From contig CM030937.1 in NCBI GenBank assembly GCA_018136815.1, positions 690,553 to 754,552 on the forward strand: a stretch of 64,000 nt of DNA. The letters run 5' to 3'. A model generated the notes under the pieces. That model did no database searches. It saw only the letters and a program-made list of their open reading frames with translations, and was not told where the DNA came from. This document shows positions 10,579 to 20,149 of this stretch, piece after piece; within the stretch, counting starts at the first letter, position 1; every line of letters begins with the position of its first letter. The translations under genes were made by a program, and so were the position numbers. Source of the stretch: Isochrysis galbana. Lineage: Eukaryota > Haptophyta > Isochrysidales > Isochrysidaceae.

Positions 10579-11360
10579 GGCGGGGGAGTGGACTTTCTCG
10601 CTCGCTCTCTCTCTCCGTCTCCCTCCGTCGCCCTTTTCTTCCTCTCCCTATCCCTTTTCTTTCTACTACTCCCTCTCGCCCCTGGTTTCCTTTCCGTCCC
10701 TCTTGCGGCGCGCAGGTCGTCGTCGGCGGCGGCGAGAGCGCCGCCGAACCAACCGACGATCAAGAATCATCTGGCTGACGGGAGAGATCTCTGTAAATAC
10801 TTGTGGGACAGACTGGGAGAGGCAGCAGGAGAGGAGGAGAGGGCGAGCCCACACCGTGGGTGGGGGGAAATCAAATGGGGAGGGGCTCGCTCACCTGTTC
10901 ACAGCGGCCAGGGCGTGCGAGATCCAGATCCAGCCCTCAGTCAGGAAGGACGGTCTTAGCTGGTGTGGCGAGTGGCGAACCTCCCGCCTCCCCTTCCTAG
11001 ATGTGAAAGACAGCGGCTGAGGTCTAGAAAGACAATAAAAACAGCTGTTGTGGGGGATCAAAAAAAACAGTAAAAAACAGTGCAAACTACAACAGTGGGG
11101 AAAAATGCAAAATATCCCTGGGGGGGGGGCTTTTCCCCCCGCGCGCGGAACGCCTCCGCCCTCCGCCCGCGCCCCTCCGCACGTGTCGCCTGCTCCGCTG
11201 CTCCCTGCCCCCTCCCCTCCTGGCGATGGCGAGCCGCTCCACCTTCAACCCCAACCCCACGCGCGCGAGCCGATCCGCGCGCGTGGCGTTTGAAAAACAG
11301 TGAAAAACATTGTTTTTGGCCTCCGAAAAAAAAACTGTTTCTGTCTTTCACATCTAGGGT
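10579..11360. other. Gene-free stretch between divergent genes
   Basis: Holds a CT-rich tract (10590-10690, the promoter side of the minus-strand coiled-coil gene), poly-A-flanked sequence near 11040-11110 and a C-rich block at 11130-11240. No convincing ORF. Confidence 0.45.
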
Positions 11361-11606
11361 CTAGGGTGCAGTCTTGCCAAGTCTTGCCACGGACAGACGC
11401 TCTGGCTCTCGCCCAATGCTCGAGCGCATGGACCGCGAGAGAACCTCCGCTGCGAGCGCGAGGAGGATGCGCTCAGAGCGCCGGCCCTCCGCAGCATCGC
11501 AGTCCTCGCCACGCCAGCGCCTCCTGCGCTTCAAGTGGGCCAGCATCGTGGCGAGCTCCGCGTCCTCCAGCTCCTGTGCCGTGAAGGTGAAGGGGCGCGT
11601 CGGCAT
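11361..11606 (-). CDS. Small hypothetical basic helical protein
   Basis: 81 residues from the ATG at 11606. The sequence (AQELEDAELATMLAHLKRRR and onward) is helix-like and basic, unlike the low-complexity translations around it. It could be a real small gene or the end of a spliced one. No family recognised. Confidence 0.25.
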   Translation of the reverse strand: MPTRPFTFTAQELEDAELATMLAHLKRRRRWRGEDCDAAEGRRSERILLALAAEVLSRSMRSSIGREPERLSVARLGKTAP

Positions 11607-11854
11607 CGCACCCCTGCATACTGCCGCAGACCGCTCTACCGCGGTTGAGAAGACCGCTATTGAGAGGTAAACGCGATCTTCTCCTTTTGCAGGACGGCCG
11701 CAATAGAGCCTCAACAGCGCCCCGACACTGTTGGGGCGGGGGGCTGTTGGGGCCCTATTGCGGCCTGCAAAAACCCTCTCTTGTAAAACTCCTCTATTGT
11801 AATGTATAATGTATGTGGCTCTACTGATCTCAACGACGACCAGGAGGGCTCGTT

Positions 11855-12005
11855 AGCCCCGCCCCCCGCCCCCCCCCCCCCCCCCCCCCCTCCCCCCGCC
11901 GCCCCCGGCCCCCCTCTCCCCCCGCGGATCCCCCCCCCTCCCCCCTTCCCCCCCGCCTTCTCCCCCCCGCCCCTTTCTCCCTCTCTCTGCTCTCTCTCTC
12001 TCTGC
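11855..12005 (+). repeat. Polypyrimidine tract upstream of the theta-CA gene
   Basis: C runs followed by CTCTCTCT on the plus strand, ending about 260 bp before the ATG at 12264. Same orientation relative to its gene as the tracts before 2911, 27567, 48537 and 52872. Confidence 0.6.
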
Positions 12006-12263
12006 GTCTCGCGAGGTCTCGAGCGGGGCGCAGGCCTTCAGGAAGAGGGAGAGAAGAGGGGGGGCCCTCCAGGCGCCTCCCGCGGGGAGAGAGGCACAGA
12101 GAGAGAAGAGAAAACATACCTAAGACGACCCAAAGAGAGAGAAGAGACCGCTGCATCCCACGAGATACCCCCTCCACACACACACCTTGGGCGCTCTCTC
12201 AGCGTGCGGGCCTCGCCGACGAGAGGAGCCTAGCGCCGCCTCTCTCCCTCGCGCTCGGACCCG

Positions 12264-13301
12264 ATGCATCTCCTCGCACACGCCATCGTTGCCTTGCTCC
12301 CCTCGCAGCCCAGCCTGACAATCGCAGCCGCCGGCCGCTCACGCCCACTGCAGATGGGCCTCGAGCCGCCCAGCCGCTCGCAGGCCTCGCCTTTGATGCA
12401 GCCGCACTTGAGTCGGAGGAGCGCACTGGCCGGCGCGCTCTGCCTTGCGCCGACACTCATCCTTCCCGACTCGGCCATTGCCGCCGACCCCTTCAAGTAC
12501 TTTCCCGGTGCGCGCACGTCGGCAGAGATTGACGACGCAATCTTTGGCGCGCTTGAGATGCGTGGTTACACTAAGAGCAACACGCTCTTTGCGCATTCAG
12601 TCTGCTCGGATGAGGTCAATTTTGCTGAGAAGGAGCTGATCGACTTGCTGCGCAAGCGCTGGGGGGAGTCCTTCACGCTAGGAGGCCTCGCGGGCGTGCC
12701 CTTTGCGGGCAAGGCGGGTCTATCAGCGTATGCTCACCACGTGCCGGATGAGGGCAAGTTGTTGATCGTCTTCGCGCCGCATGTTGGCGTGGGATATGAC
12801 GGTAGCGTGGGCGCGATCGAGCGCGCAGGCGTCGTCGCCGGCTCGAGTGCCTGCGGCGCTGCGGTCGGTGCGTACAAGACGCTGAGCAAGCCAGGCGCTA
12901 ACCCGCCGTCGGACTTTGGCGACATGAACGACTTGCAGTTCGACTACATCAAGATGAAGCTCAACCCGAAGTTGAGCGGAGTCAAGGCCGCACCCAATGA
13001 CATGGCCTTCGTCACCTACCAGATGTACGCGATGGTGAAGGAGGCGATGCTCGCTCAGATTGCCGCAAGCCCTGGCATTTGGGATGACTGCTCTGAGCTC
13101 GCCGTGCTGGGCGGCGTGCAAATCAACCGGTACAAGAATAAGGACGCCTTCCAGCCGCTCATGTTCCAGACGCTCACCAAGGCGGGAAAGCGTACCGACC
13201 TGTACCCCAGCACCTTTGGCAAGATGCCCGAGCTTGCGCCCCTTCTCGGTGACGCGTCGAAGGTCGACCCCGTCGTGGGCGGCGGTCTGGCACTCGCTTG
13301 A
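12264..13301 (+). CDS. LCIB/LCIC-like theta-type carbonic anhydrase, thylakoid-lumen type
   Basis: 345 residues, first ATG. It would interconvert CO2 and bicarbonate in the plastid. Residues 1-25 look like an ER signal peptide. A second address follows: twin arginine at 51-52 (SRRSALAGALCLAPTLILPD) and an AIA|A cleavage site near 73, a classic Tat lumen signal. The mature part begins DPFKYFPGA and follows the LCIB_C_CA family: FPGA near the start, Cys114 in HSVCSDE, His173 in FAPHVGVGYDGSVGAI, and Cys197 in SSACGAA. The Cys-His-Cys order fits the zinc ligands known from LCIB/theta-CAs, and Asp116 follows the first Cys. Diatoms have a lumenal theta-CA that supports photosynthesis, so a CO2-supply role is plausible. 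The stop is TGA at 13299-13301. Single exon. Confident in family; the activity is inferred. Confidence 0.85.
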   Translation: MHLLAHAIVALLPSQPSLTIAAAGRSRPLQMGLEPPSRSQASPLMQPHLSRRSALAGALCLAPTLILPDSAIAADPFKYFPGARTSAEIDDAIFGALEMRGYTKSNTLFAHSVCSDEVNFAEKELIDLLRKRWGESFTLGGLAGVPFAGKAGLSAYAHHVPDEGKLLIVFAPHVGVGYDGSVGAIERAGVVAGSSACGAAVGAYKTLSKPGANPPSDFGDMNDLQFDYIKMKLNPKLSGVKAAPNDMAFVTYQMYAMVKEAMLAQIAASPGIWDDCSELAVLGGVQINRYKNKDAFQPLMFQTLTKAGKRTDLYPSTFGKMPELAPLLGDASKVDPVVGGGLALA

Positions 13302-15640
13302 GGCGCCAAGCATCTTAGGCATAACTTCGTGCCCGATTTTATTCCTCCCACCCCACCCGTATCGACGCTGCGCTTCTCGATGCGATGCGCATAATCCTGG
13401 CAGGCGTTGGCGGTGGCGAATATGAGCTATGGAGGCGTAGGTGGCGTCTTTCCCCAAGTGAAAGAGATGCCTTTCCCCCATCTTCCCACGCACGCAGCAA
13501 ACCCGCCAGAGGGCTCCCCCTCCCCCCCCCCCAGCTTCCTCGATCTCCGATCGCGCTCTCCCGCAATGTGAAATGACCGGAAAGTGCCCTTCACCCAATG
13601 CCTGCACGCGCTTGCACGTGCCCTTGTGAGCCACGAGGACAAGTGAGCCCGGTGGCAAGCCAGCAGTCTTGAGTCCTGCATCTCATCACCAGTTTTCTCG
13701 AAGTGTCCTTGTTGTCAAGGCGCACTATCCGGCCCTCGGTCGAGTCAAAGATGTAGAATCAGGACGTGCTCGGAAGGTTTGAGAGGCCATCGGGGACTTG
13801 GCGTGAGGAAAGAGGCAGCAGCATGTGCATATAATCAATGAAACTCTTAATATTAATAAAGAACTCATAACTGCAAGAAAATACTTCAATTAATCCTCGC
13901 AGAATTTTCTCACCGCACACGCGACCGTGGACCCACTACTTTCACGCAGCAAACTTTCTACACCCTACATCCCCACTCCCCTCGCCCTTTCCCCCCCGCC
14001 ACCCCCATACACTACTACTACTAGCTACTAGGCGGAAAGGGAAAGGGGTCGAGGGCTTAAGCTAGATATTGATATTGATATGGTCAGGTGGTCAGGCGGT
14101 CAGGTGCCCCCCCCCCCCCCCCCGATGAATAGGGATAGAGAAGGTGGGGGAATTAGTACAGTAACTCACCGGTCGCCGGGGGCCAGAATCCAGAATCCTC
14201 GAAACGGGGGTGTAGATTGGCGGCCGGCCGAGGTCCACCGACGTCAAAAGAAAAACTGAAGATCCAGGCTACTACCGGTCTACGGTCTACCGGCTACAGG
14301 TAGCTAGCTATAAATAAATGACCACGCACTCACTCACGGTACTGAGACTGACTCTGACTCACGCGGCACGCCATCGCCTATAGTCTATACCCCAGTTTAC
14401 TCACTCCCTTTTACACTACCACCTTCATTCCTTATTTGTCTTTGGTACCGGGTATCGGTATCGGGGGGGGGGGGGGGGCGTGCACTACGTCGGGCCAAGT
14501 GCAAGGGGCGGGCTGGGGCAGACCTGAGACCTGTTGGTGAGTGTTCCTGTGTGTGTCTTCAATGGAGGGATGGAGGGAGGGGGGCGCGAGGCGGCCCCCA
14601 TTGCCCATTGACCCCTACTTACAAAAGTAGGTGAGGTCCACCGATGTCAGACCCCTGCCCACCCACCCCCCTCCCCCTGGCGACCCCACCTCCTCCTAGA
14701 GCCAGAGCCCGGCCCAGATTCGTAGAAAAAAATATCTGTACGAAAAGCTTTTTCATGCTTCGTTTGAGCCAGAGAGCCAGATCCCAGATCCCCCCACCAC
14801 GTCTGGTACAAGATGACTAGTCGTTCTGGAAATGCGCGCGTAGCGATGAGCGATGAGTGATGAGTGTGGTATGGCGCGGTGAGGTGTGCCTCCCAGCTCC
14901 CAGCCCCAGTCACCAGTAATCTCCCTTTCCACTCGCGGTCTCAGCGTCGTCAGCGTCCGGCTCACAGATTCGTGAAAGCTTCCATACCAGTACCAAATAC
15001 ACTTATGCTCCTGTCCCCCGTCTGAACATGACCACCCCCCGTCTGGTACACGAAGGCCCAGTGGGGGCCGGACTCGCGCGCGCGGATTGATGTGAGTGGC
15101 GCGCGGCGAGGTGTGCCTCCCAGCCCCCCAGCCCCTCGCACGCGTTGTGCCCCCTCAGCCCACGCCAGCCATGTCCATGTCGAGCTCTGTGCAGCTCTGT
15201 GCTCTGTGCTCTATGCAAGTGCGCTGCGTTGCATTGCAGCTGTGTGTGTGTCTATGTGCAGCTGCGGGCAGGGGGGAGTGCACGGGAGTGCAACTGCGTG
15301 CAGTCTCCGTGACGCTCTGTGTGCGCGAGAGGTGCTGTGGGCTGTGGACTTGACGAATCTGAATCTTGGCTCCCCGCTTGGAGTCGCTGCAACCCCCCTC
15401 TACTACTTGTTTTGTTTTCTTCCAGGGGGTTCAAATCTTTATGGTTCGCTCGCTTTATTCGCTTTGCGGGTCTCGATATGATTGAATACTTCCGGCTACA
15501 AGATACATGAGAATTTAAGAAAACATAAGAACACATACGTATACACACTCCGGAACACAGGGGTACTCCTATGGAGGGAGGGAGGGAGACGTGGGGAAAG
15601 ATAGAGAGAAGAGAGAGAGGGAGAGACAGAAAAAAAGAGA
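13302..15640. other. Long intergenic region
   Basis: No gene seen. Holds a poly-C run (14108-14123), a poly-G run (14464-14479), an AT-rich patch (13830-13900) and a diverged duplication: the block CGTCTGGTACA...GCGAGGTGTGCCTCCCAGC occurs at about 14803-14905 and again at 15043-15140. Confidence 0.5.
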
Positions 15641-15902
15641 TTCTGGCTCTCTCTCTCTCACTCTTCCCCCCGCTCCTCTCGCCCTCTCTCTCTCTTCCTA
15701 CTGCCTACCACCGTCTCTCTCCCCCTCTCGTTGGTCTTCCCATCACACATGTACCACCTCTCTCTCTCTCCCTGCTGACCGCCCCCCCACCCTCCGCCAC
15801 ACAAGAGAAGTTGCAGCTCAAGCGGCCAGCTGCAGCCTCGACAACTCCTCCTCCATCTTCCCTCCTGAGAAAGCCTCAAAAGAGAAAGGGCTCACGGTGT
15901 TC

Positions 15903-18389
15903 ATGAGTGGCCTCGGGGAACCGCCCTCGCGCTGCTCTTGCTGTGGCCTGAGAGTGCACTGCCGGCGCCGCGTGCCAGCTGCACATGAGTGGCCTGCGAA
16001 CGTTCTCCAGTCGCACCATCTCCGTATATGTCCAGGCTGCGGCTTTCTCTGCATCGATCGCAATCCACGAGGGGGTGAGGCACAATCTAGTGTAGGAAGG
16101 AGCTCGGCTCCATTGTCGCTGAAACCTTCCTCGTTAGTAGTCTCAGACAATGCTGGTGATCATGGCAGAAGTAAAGAGCGAGACGCAAGAAGCTTGCAAA
16201 GTTTTCAACCCCAGGAATGTGCCGAAACGGCCCCAGGCAGCAGCCAGTCTGGCGCTGCTACACGCTTTTCATCTTCTGACGATTGGCTTCACGAATGGCT
16301 CCACTCGGATGGCCCATATCCAATGTTTCCTTGGGAGAAAGACGAGTCCAACATTACTTTGCTAACTTCGTGGGCAAATGAAGCGATGGACAAGGCTGTC
16401 GAAGCATGCGGGCCCAGTTCAGTGGGTAAATGTGCACAAGCTGCAGCCATCACAACAGCAATGGCGAAGCTTGAGGCCAAACTCGGGCTGCTTGAGCTTT
16501 CAAAGACCGAGGCTGCCTCTACATTTGGCGCATCAGACTCGTGGGTGCAAGAGGGGGTGGGAAAAGCAAAGCCATCCAAAACAATGGAGCGGAGCTTCGA
16601 TGCTGACGGGGATGCTTTGAGTCGTGCATCCTCTCGGTATCATGACCGGTGTTCAGAAAATGCCCAGTCGCATTGCTCGGCACATGCGTCTGAAACAGGA
16701 ACATCAATCTTGGATACTGATCGATGCATGGCCGCCACCCTATCCGGAGACTTGCCGGAGTGGAAACTAGTAGTGGGCAGCGAGCCAGCGACGAGCATGT
16801 ATCGACACGCTCTCCACGAGCGAGAGTGTCTGAAGTCGGCCGGGCTCCGGCAGGTGGCAAAATCGGGGTATGAGCCAGGAGGCCAGCAGCAAGCCGACCG
16901 TGACGACGTGGAAGCCGTAATGATGGGCGCGGAGCTGCCTGCACCTCTAACCTTACGCTGGACATGCAGCACAAGTGGTTGGGTACCACCTCAAGAACTC
17001 GGGCAGCGCAGGGCAAGGGCCGCACTAGAACGCATTCGGCAGGAAGCACGAGCTGGTGGTCCCTGCGGTTCATCATCATTCGACAAGAGATCAAGGAGCC
17101 TATCGGAGGCTCATGCTGAATCGGGACAAGGAGGAAAGTGGCTTGAAGGAACACAAGATGATGGTACTCGAGGAACGCACCAGAATCAGGAGCACGCTAA
17201 ATCTTGCAGGCGCGAGGAACATACCGCTAGGAGTTGCTGCACAGACGGTTCGGAAGATATTGAGAACCTGGCGGGAAACACAGCTGCATTATCGAGCGCC
17301 CATGGTGAGAAAGACAAGGCCAACCATCCAAGAGTTCATGAAAACCTTCACGAAATCAGTGAGGCCGAACACTTTTGTGATCGTGTCCGCCGTGCGGCGG
17401 CAGCCGCTCGAGCTGTCGTCGCTACCCTTGGAGCACGCAGCTCGCGCCACTCAATCACGTCAAGCCCTAATGGCGCTGCCCTTCTCGTGAAGCCCTCAGT
17501 GGAGAACACAGAGACGCCATTCGCCGATGTTGATTTCGCGGTCCCCAGCCAAATAAGTGCCAGTGCCGCTTCTACGGTCGGCCACTCAACTCGACACCTG
17601 CACACCGCCTTGCTCTGCGCACCAGAAGGATCGGTCGTCCACATTGGCGACATCAATGTGGCCGCAGGCCTTGTTCCATGCTCAGCAGCCGACTCACGTC
17701 TGCGAGACCGATGTGCAACGGTGCTTGGAGAACTCATCGAGCATGTCGGCCCGTTGGCGAGGTCGGCGCAAGCTGCTCGCACCAATCATAAAATGAATGC
17801 GCAAGGCCGAGGTCAAAATGGGCTGATGGCGCGGACACCTTACGCGGTCCTTGCGGAGACCATCGCCTCCACAGCTAGCTCAAACGCAGCACGTGCGATG
17901 CTTGAACGCGCAGGTGTTGCGCACGATGGAGACCAACGCTCGTCAACCCGCCATAGACCAGTGGTGCCATCTCGCAACGAATCAGCTGCGATTAATGCAA
18001 AGGATAAGGAAGACAAGTCATCGGTAGAGCGACGGACAAAACGATCTGTGGTGGAGGGTGAACAGAAGAAGAGGCAATCGACAGCCTCATCGGATGCCAA
18101 CGTCTCCACTCTGTCGATGGCAGGCAAAGGTGCATCAAGGAGGAGCACAGGTACATGGCGAGCCAATACCCCACCGACCACACAAGCGAGGCAACATACA
18201 CAGTACAAGCGCCAGCACGCGGCAACCGGGAGCGCAACGTTCACAGAAAGTCGACGTGCAAATGCACCCCTTCGTCCCGGGTCGGCAGCCTCCGCGTCCC
18301 GCACAGGGTCCGCCACACATGCTCTTCGGCACCCGACTCTACCACCCAAGGCCAAGACGGCAAGAGGAGTCAACTATCATGATAGATAG
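15903..18389 (+). CDS. Large unrecognised protein with an N-terminal Cys-rich cluster
   Basis: 828 residues from ATG 15903, the first ATG after the polypyrimidine tract (15645-15800); the open frame extends further upstream but that part is low-complexity. Residues 10-52 contain a putative zinc-binding cluster: CSCCGLRVHC, then HHLRICPGCGFLC. The rest is hydrophilic, rich in Ser/Ala/Thr/Arg, with short helical patches and no membrane spans, and looks largely disordered. The single 2.5-kb frame without stops argues for a real gene. It may be a scaffold or nucleic-acid-associated protein, but no domain is identified. Confidence 0.55.
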   Translation: MSGLGEPPSRCSCCGLRVHCRRRVPAAHEWPANVLQSHHLRICPGCGFLCIDRNPRGGEAQSSVGRSSAPLSLKPSSLVVSDNAGDHGRSKERDARSLQSFQPQECAETAPGSSQSGAATRFSSSDDWLHEWLHSDGPYPMFPWEKDESNITLLTSWANEAMDKAVEACGPSSVGKCAQAAAITTAMAKLEAKLGLLELSKTEAASTFGASDSWVQEGVGKAKPSKTMERSFDADGDALSRASSRYHDRCSENAQSHCSAHASETGTSILDTDRCMAATLSGDLPEWKLVVGSEPATSMYRHALHERECLKSAGLRQVAKSGYEPGGQQQADRDDVEAVMMGAELPAPLTLRWTCSTSGWVPPQELGQRRARAALERIRQEARAGGPCGSSSFDKRSRSLSEAHAESGQGGKWLEGTQDDGTRGTHQNQEHAKSCRREEHTARSCCTDGSEDIENLAGNTAALSSAHGEKDKANHPRVHENLHEISEAEHFCDRVRRAAAAARAVVATLGARSSRHSITSSPNGAALLVKPSVENTETPFADVDFAVPSQISASAASTVGHSTRHLHTALLCAPEGSVVHIGDINVAAGLVPCSAADSRLRDRCATVLGELIEHVGPLARSAQAARTNHKMNAQGRGQNGLMARTPYAVLAETIASTASSNAARAMLERAGVAHDGDQRSSTRHRPVVPSRNESAAINAKDKEDKSSVERRTKRSVVEGEQKKRQSTASSDANVSTLSMAGKGASRRSTGTWRANTPPTTQARQHTQYKRQHAATGSATFTESRRANAPLRPGSAASASRTGSATHALRHPTLPPKAKTARGVNYHDR

Positions 18390-19212
18390 GTATTTGATCC
18401 TTCCAACTTCTATGTTCCATTTCATGATGAGCTATCTTTTCGCTTTCCAATGAAAAAAATCTTAGTATTCTCGCCCACACGCGCGGCCATGAACGCCATC
18501 ACGCTCTCCAGCCCTCTCCCCCCTCGCGTCCTCCCACCTCGCCTTGCGGCATCTCCGTTCGTACTTTGTTTAGGGGCCCGGTACGGCAGGATTGGGGGGG
18601 CGTGGGCTTCGTGTGCGTCCGCCCGTAGCGTGAACGCTGTCCGGGCCTCTTTCCAACAGTGTGCCACCAAGCTGCCGGCTGCTCGCTGTTGTTTCTTCGT
18701 TGTGTTCTCTGGCTCTCGTGTGCCTGCAAACACCCTATTTCTACTGCTCGGGTGTCGGGTGTTCAGAGGTGGCCACCTCACAGGTTCTCGGTAGTTGTTA
18801 TTTCGACCGATGCCGAGCCCCAATCTGTATTACAGTCTGTATCCGTAAGGCGGCTTGCCTTCATTTGGTCTCCTTTCCCTCAGGGTTTCTTCCCCTCCCG
18901 TGGGGACTCTGGCTGAGCAACATCAAATACAAAAAAGCTCGGTCCTAGGACACCGGGCCTAGCTCACCATGAGGGCGCTCCTGTGAGCAAGGGGATGCAT
19001 GGTTACTAGTGATTGTCACGGGTCGCGTACTTTTGGACACCGGGTTCAGGGGCGAGAATCCTTCGCCAGTGCTCTTCGAACTCGTGTATACCTGGGTCTC
19101 CCGTCTCAGGTGTGGGAGAGCCATGGTAAAGGAGAGACAAGGCAAGGTCTCTATGTGTCATTTATGAGCACGGAACGAAAAAAGCTTCCGTGAGCGCCTT
19201 TCACTTCGTTCC
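18390..19212. other. Gene-free stretch
   Basis: Downstream of the 15.9-kb gene. I see only short ORFs in many frames and no repeat match in this window. Confidence 0.4.
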
Positions 19213-19233
19213 GTGATAACCAATCAGTCATCA
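19213..19233. repeat. Direct repeat, left copy (partner 20100-20120)
   Basis: GTGATAACCAATCAGTCATCA, identical to 20100-20120 in the same orientation. The copies bound a 0.87-kb segment holding the cystine-knot and GNAT genes. The left copy overlaps the stop codon of the cystine-knot gene. Confidence 0.8.
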
Positions 19234-19610
19234 GATCTGCAGGTACCACTACGACACGTGTATTCACCACAGCACTCCGAGTTATTTTGGCACACCGACC
19301 CTGGCTCGCGGCATGGCGTCTCACACACTCCATCGTCATTGCACTCAAGTCCTTCACAGCACTCGTCGCCATAACTGCACCCCCCCCTTTTCTCGACACA
19401 CGGTGTGACGGTACGGCACTTTTGGTCGGAACACACGAGATCGTGACAACAGTCTCCATCGTTTGCACACTCTCCATCCACATCCTTGCATCTGTCTGGC
19501 TGCTTCTTCGTGAGTACCAACGCCACGACGATGGCGGCGACCACGGTGGCGACGACCACCGCGAGGGCAATCAAAAGTCGTTTTGACGGCATATTTACCC
19601 ATATGCCCAT
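19224..19610 (-). CDS. Type II membrane protein with three tandem cystine-knot (knottin-like) modules
   Basis: 128 residues from ATG 19610 (122 if the Met at 19592 is used). A hydrophobic span at about residues 12-32 follows a Lys/Arg pair (MPSKRLLIALAVVV), giving a signal anchor with the C-terminus in the lumen or outside. Then come three modules with regular cysteine spacing C-x6-C-x5-CC-x4-C-x4/5-C (starting near residues 40, 70 and 98), the six-Cys order of inhibitor-cystine-knot folds. The regularity of all three makes chance unlikely. Such folds occur in protease inhibitors, lectin-like and many secreted proteins; nothing here shows which. The gene diverges from the GNAT ORF with essentially no spacer. 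Confidence 0.65.
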   Translation of the reverse strand: MGIWVNMPSKRLLIALAVVVATVVAAIVVALVLTKKQPDRCKDVDGECANDGDCCHDLVCSDQKCRTVTPCVEKRGGCSYGDECCEGLECNDDGVCETPCREPGSVCQNNSECCGEYTCRSGTCRSDD

Positions 19611-19986
19611 TTTTTTTTCAGTCCAACGTGGGCTAGGACAGGTAGGCGCCTTTTGGGTCGGCGAAGTGGTGCCTTTTTCGCACTGGAGCGACGATATCCC
19701 ACCGTCCTACTCGCGCCCCGCGAAGGGAGCGTTCGCGGTTGCTTCGACGATGCGCGTGAACCCGCTGTCGGGTGGGCGCTCGTGCGAGCTGTGCGACTTT
19801 TGGGTGGCCCCCGATTGGCGCGGTCAAGGCGTTGGGAGGACTTTGTTACGGGAAGCGATGCGTGTCGCTCGTGAGCTAGGGATGCGGCGCCTGTGGTTGT
19901 GGACGTTGCTCGAGTCGGGGCCCGCCTCGTTGTATGACCGCGTGGGCTTTCCGGGTAGCCCACAGTGGAGTTCCCCGTCGGCTTGA
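19603..19986 (+). CDS. GNAT-family N-acetyltransferase, N-terminus uncertain
   Basis: 127 residues from ATG 19603. It contains the GNAT acetyl-CoA site: CDFWVAPDWRGQGVGRTLL is beta4 plus the R/Q-x-x-G-x-G/A loop (RGQGVG), followed by the LGMRRLWLWTLL strand and the SLYDRVGF C-terminal motif typical of the family. The N-terminal strand region is short. TTTTTTTTTCAG at 19609-19620 looks like a splice acceptor, so the real 5' part may be an exon elsewhere, or this may be a fragment. The start codon nearly touches the divergent cystine-knot gene. Substrate unknown. Confidence 0.6.
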   Translation: MPIFFSVQRGLGQVGAFWVGEVVPFSHWSDDIPPSYSRPAKGAFAVASTMRVNPLSGGRSCELCDFWVAPDWRGQGVGRTLLREAMRVARELGMRRLWLWTLLESGPASLYDRVGFPGSPQWSSPSA

Positions 19987-20099
19987 GGCCTCCTCGCTTC
20001 GTTTGAGACATCCGTGGCTCGGCGAGAAAGCGGTGGTGCACATGGTTGTTAGCCTGTGACGACGACGCTCGGTGGCGTGGATGGCGCGTGTGTTGTTCG

Positions 20100-20120
20100 G
20101 TGATAACCAATCAGTCATCA
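20100..20120. repeat. Direct repeat, right copy (partner 19213-19233)
   Basis: Second copy of the 21-bp repeat, about 30 bp beyond the truncated end of the retrotransposon ORF. Confidence 0.8.
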
Positions 20121-20149
20121 GGTCTTCGCCTCGGACCTTGAAAAATATT

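Noticed and set aside
19213-19233. C/D-box snoRNA signal (TGATGA ... CTGA on the minus strand)
   Set aside because: Boxes C and D overlap within a dozen bases, leaving no guide region, and the sequence is the tail of a coding ORF.
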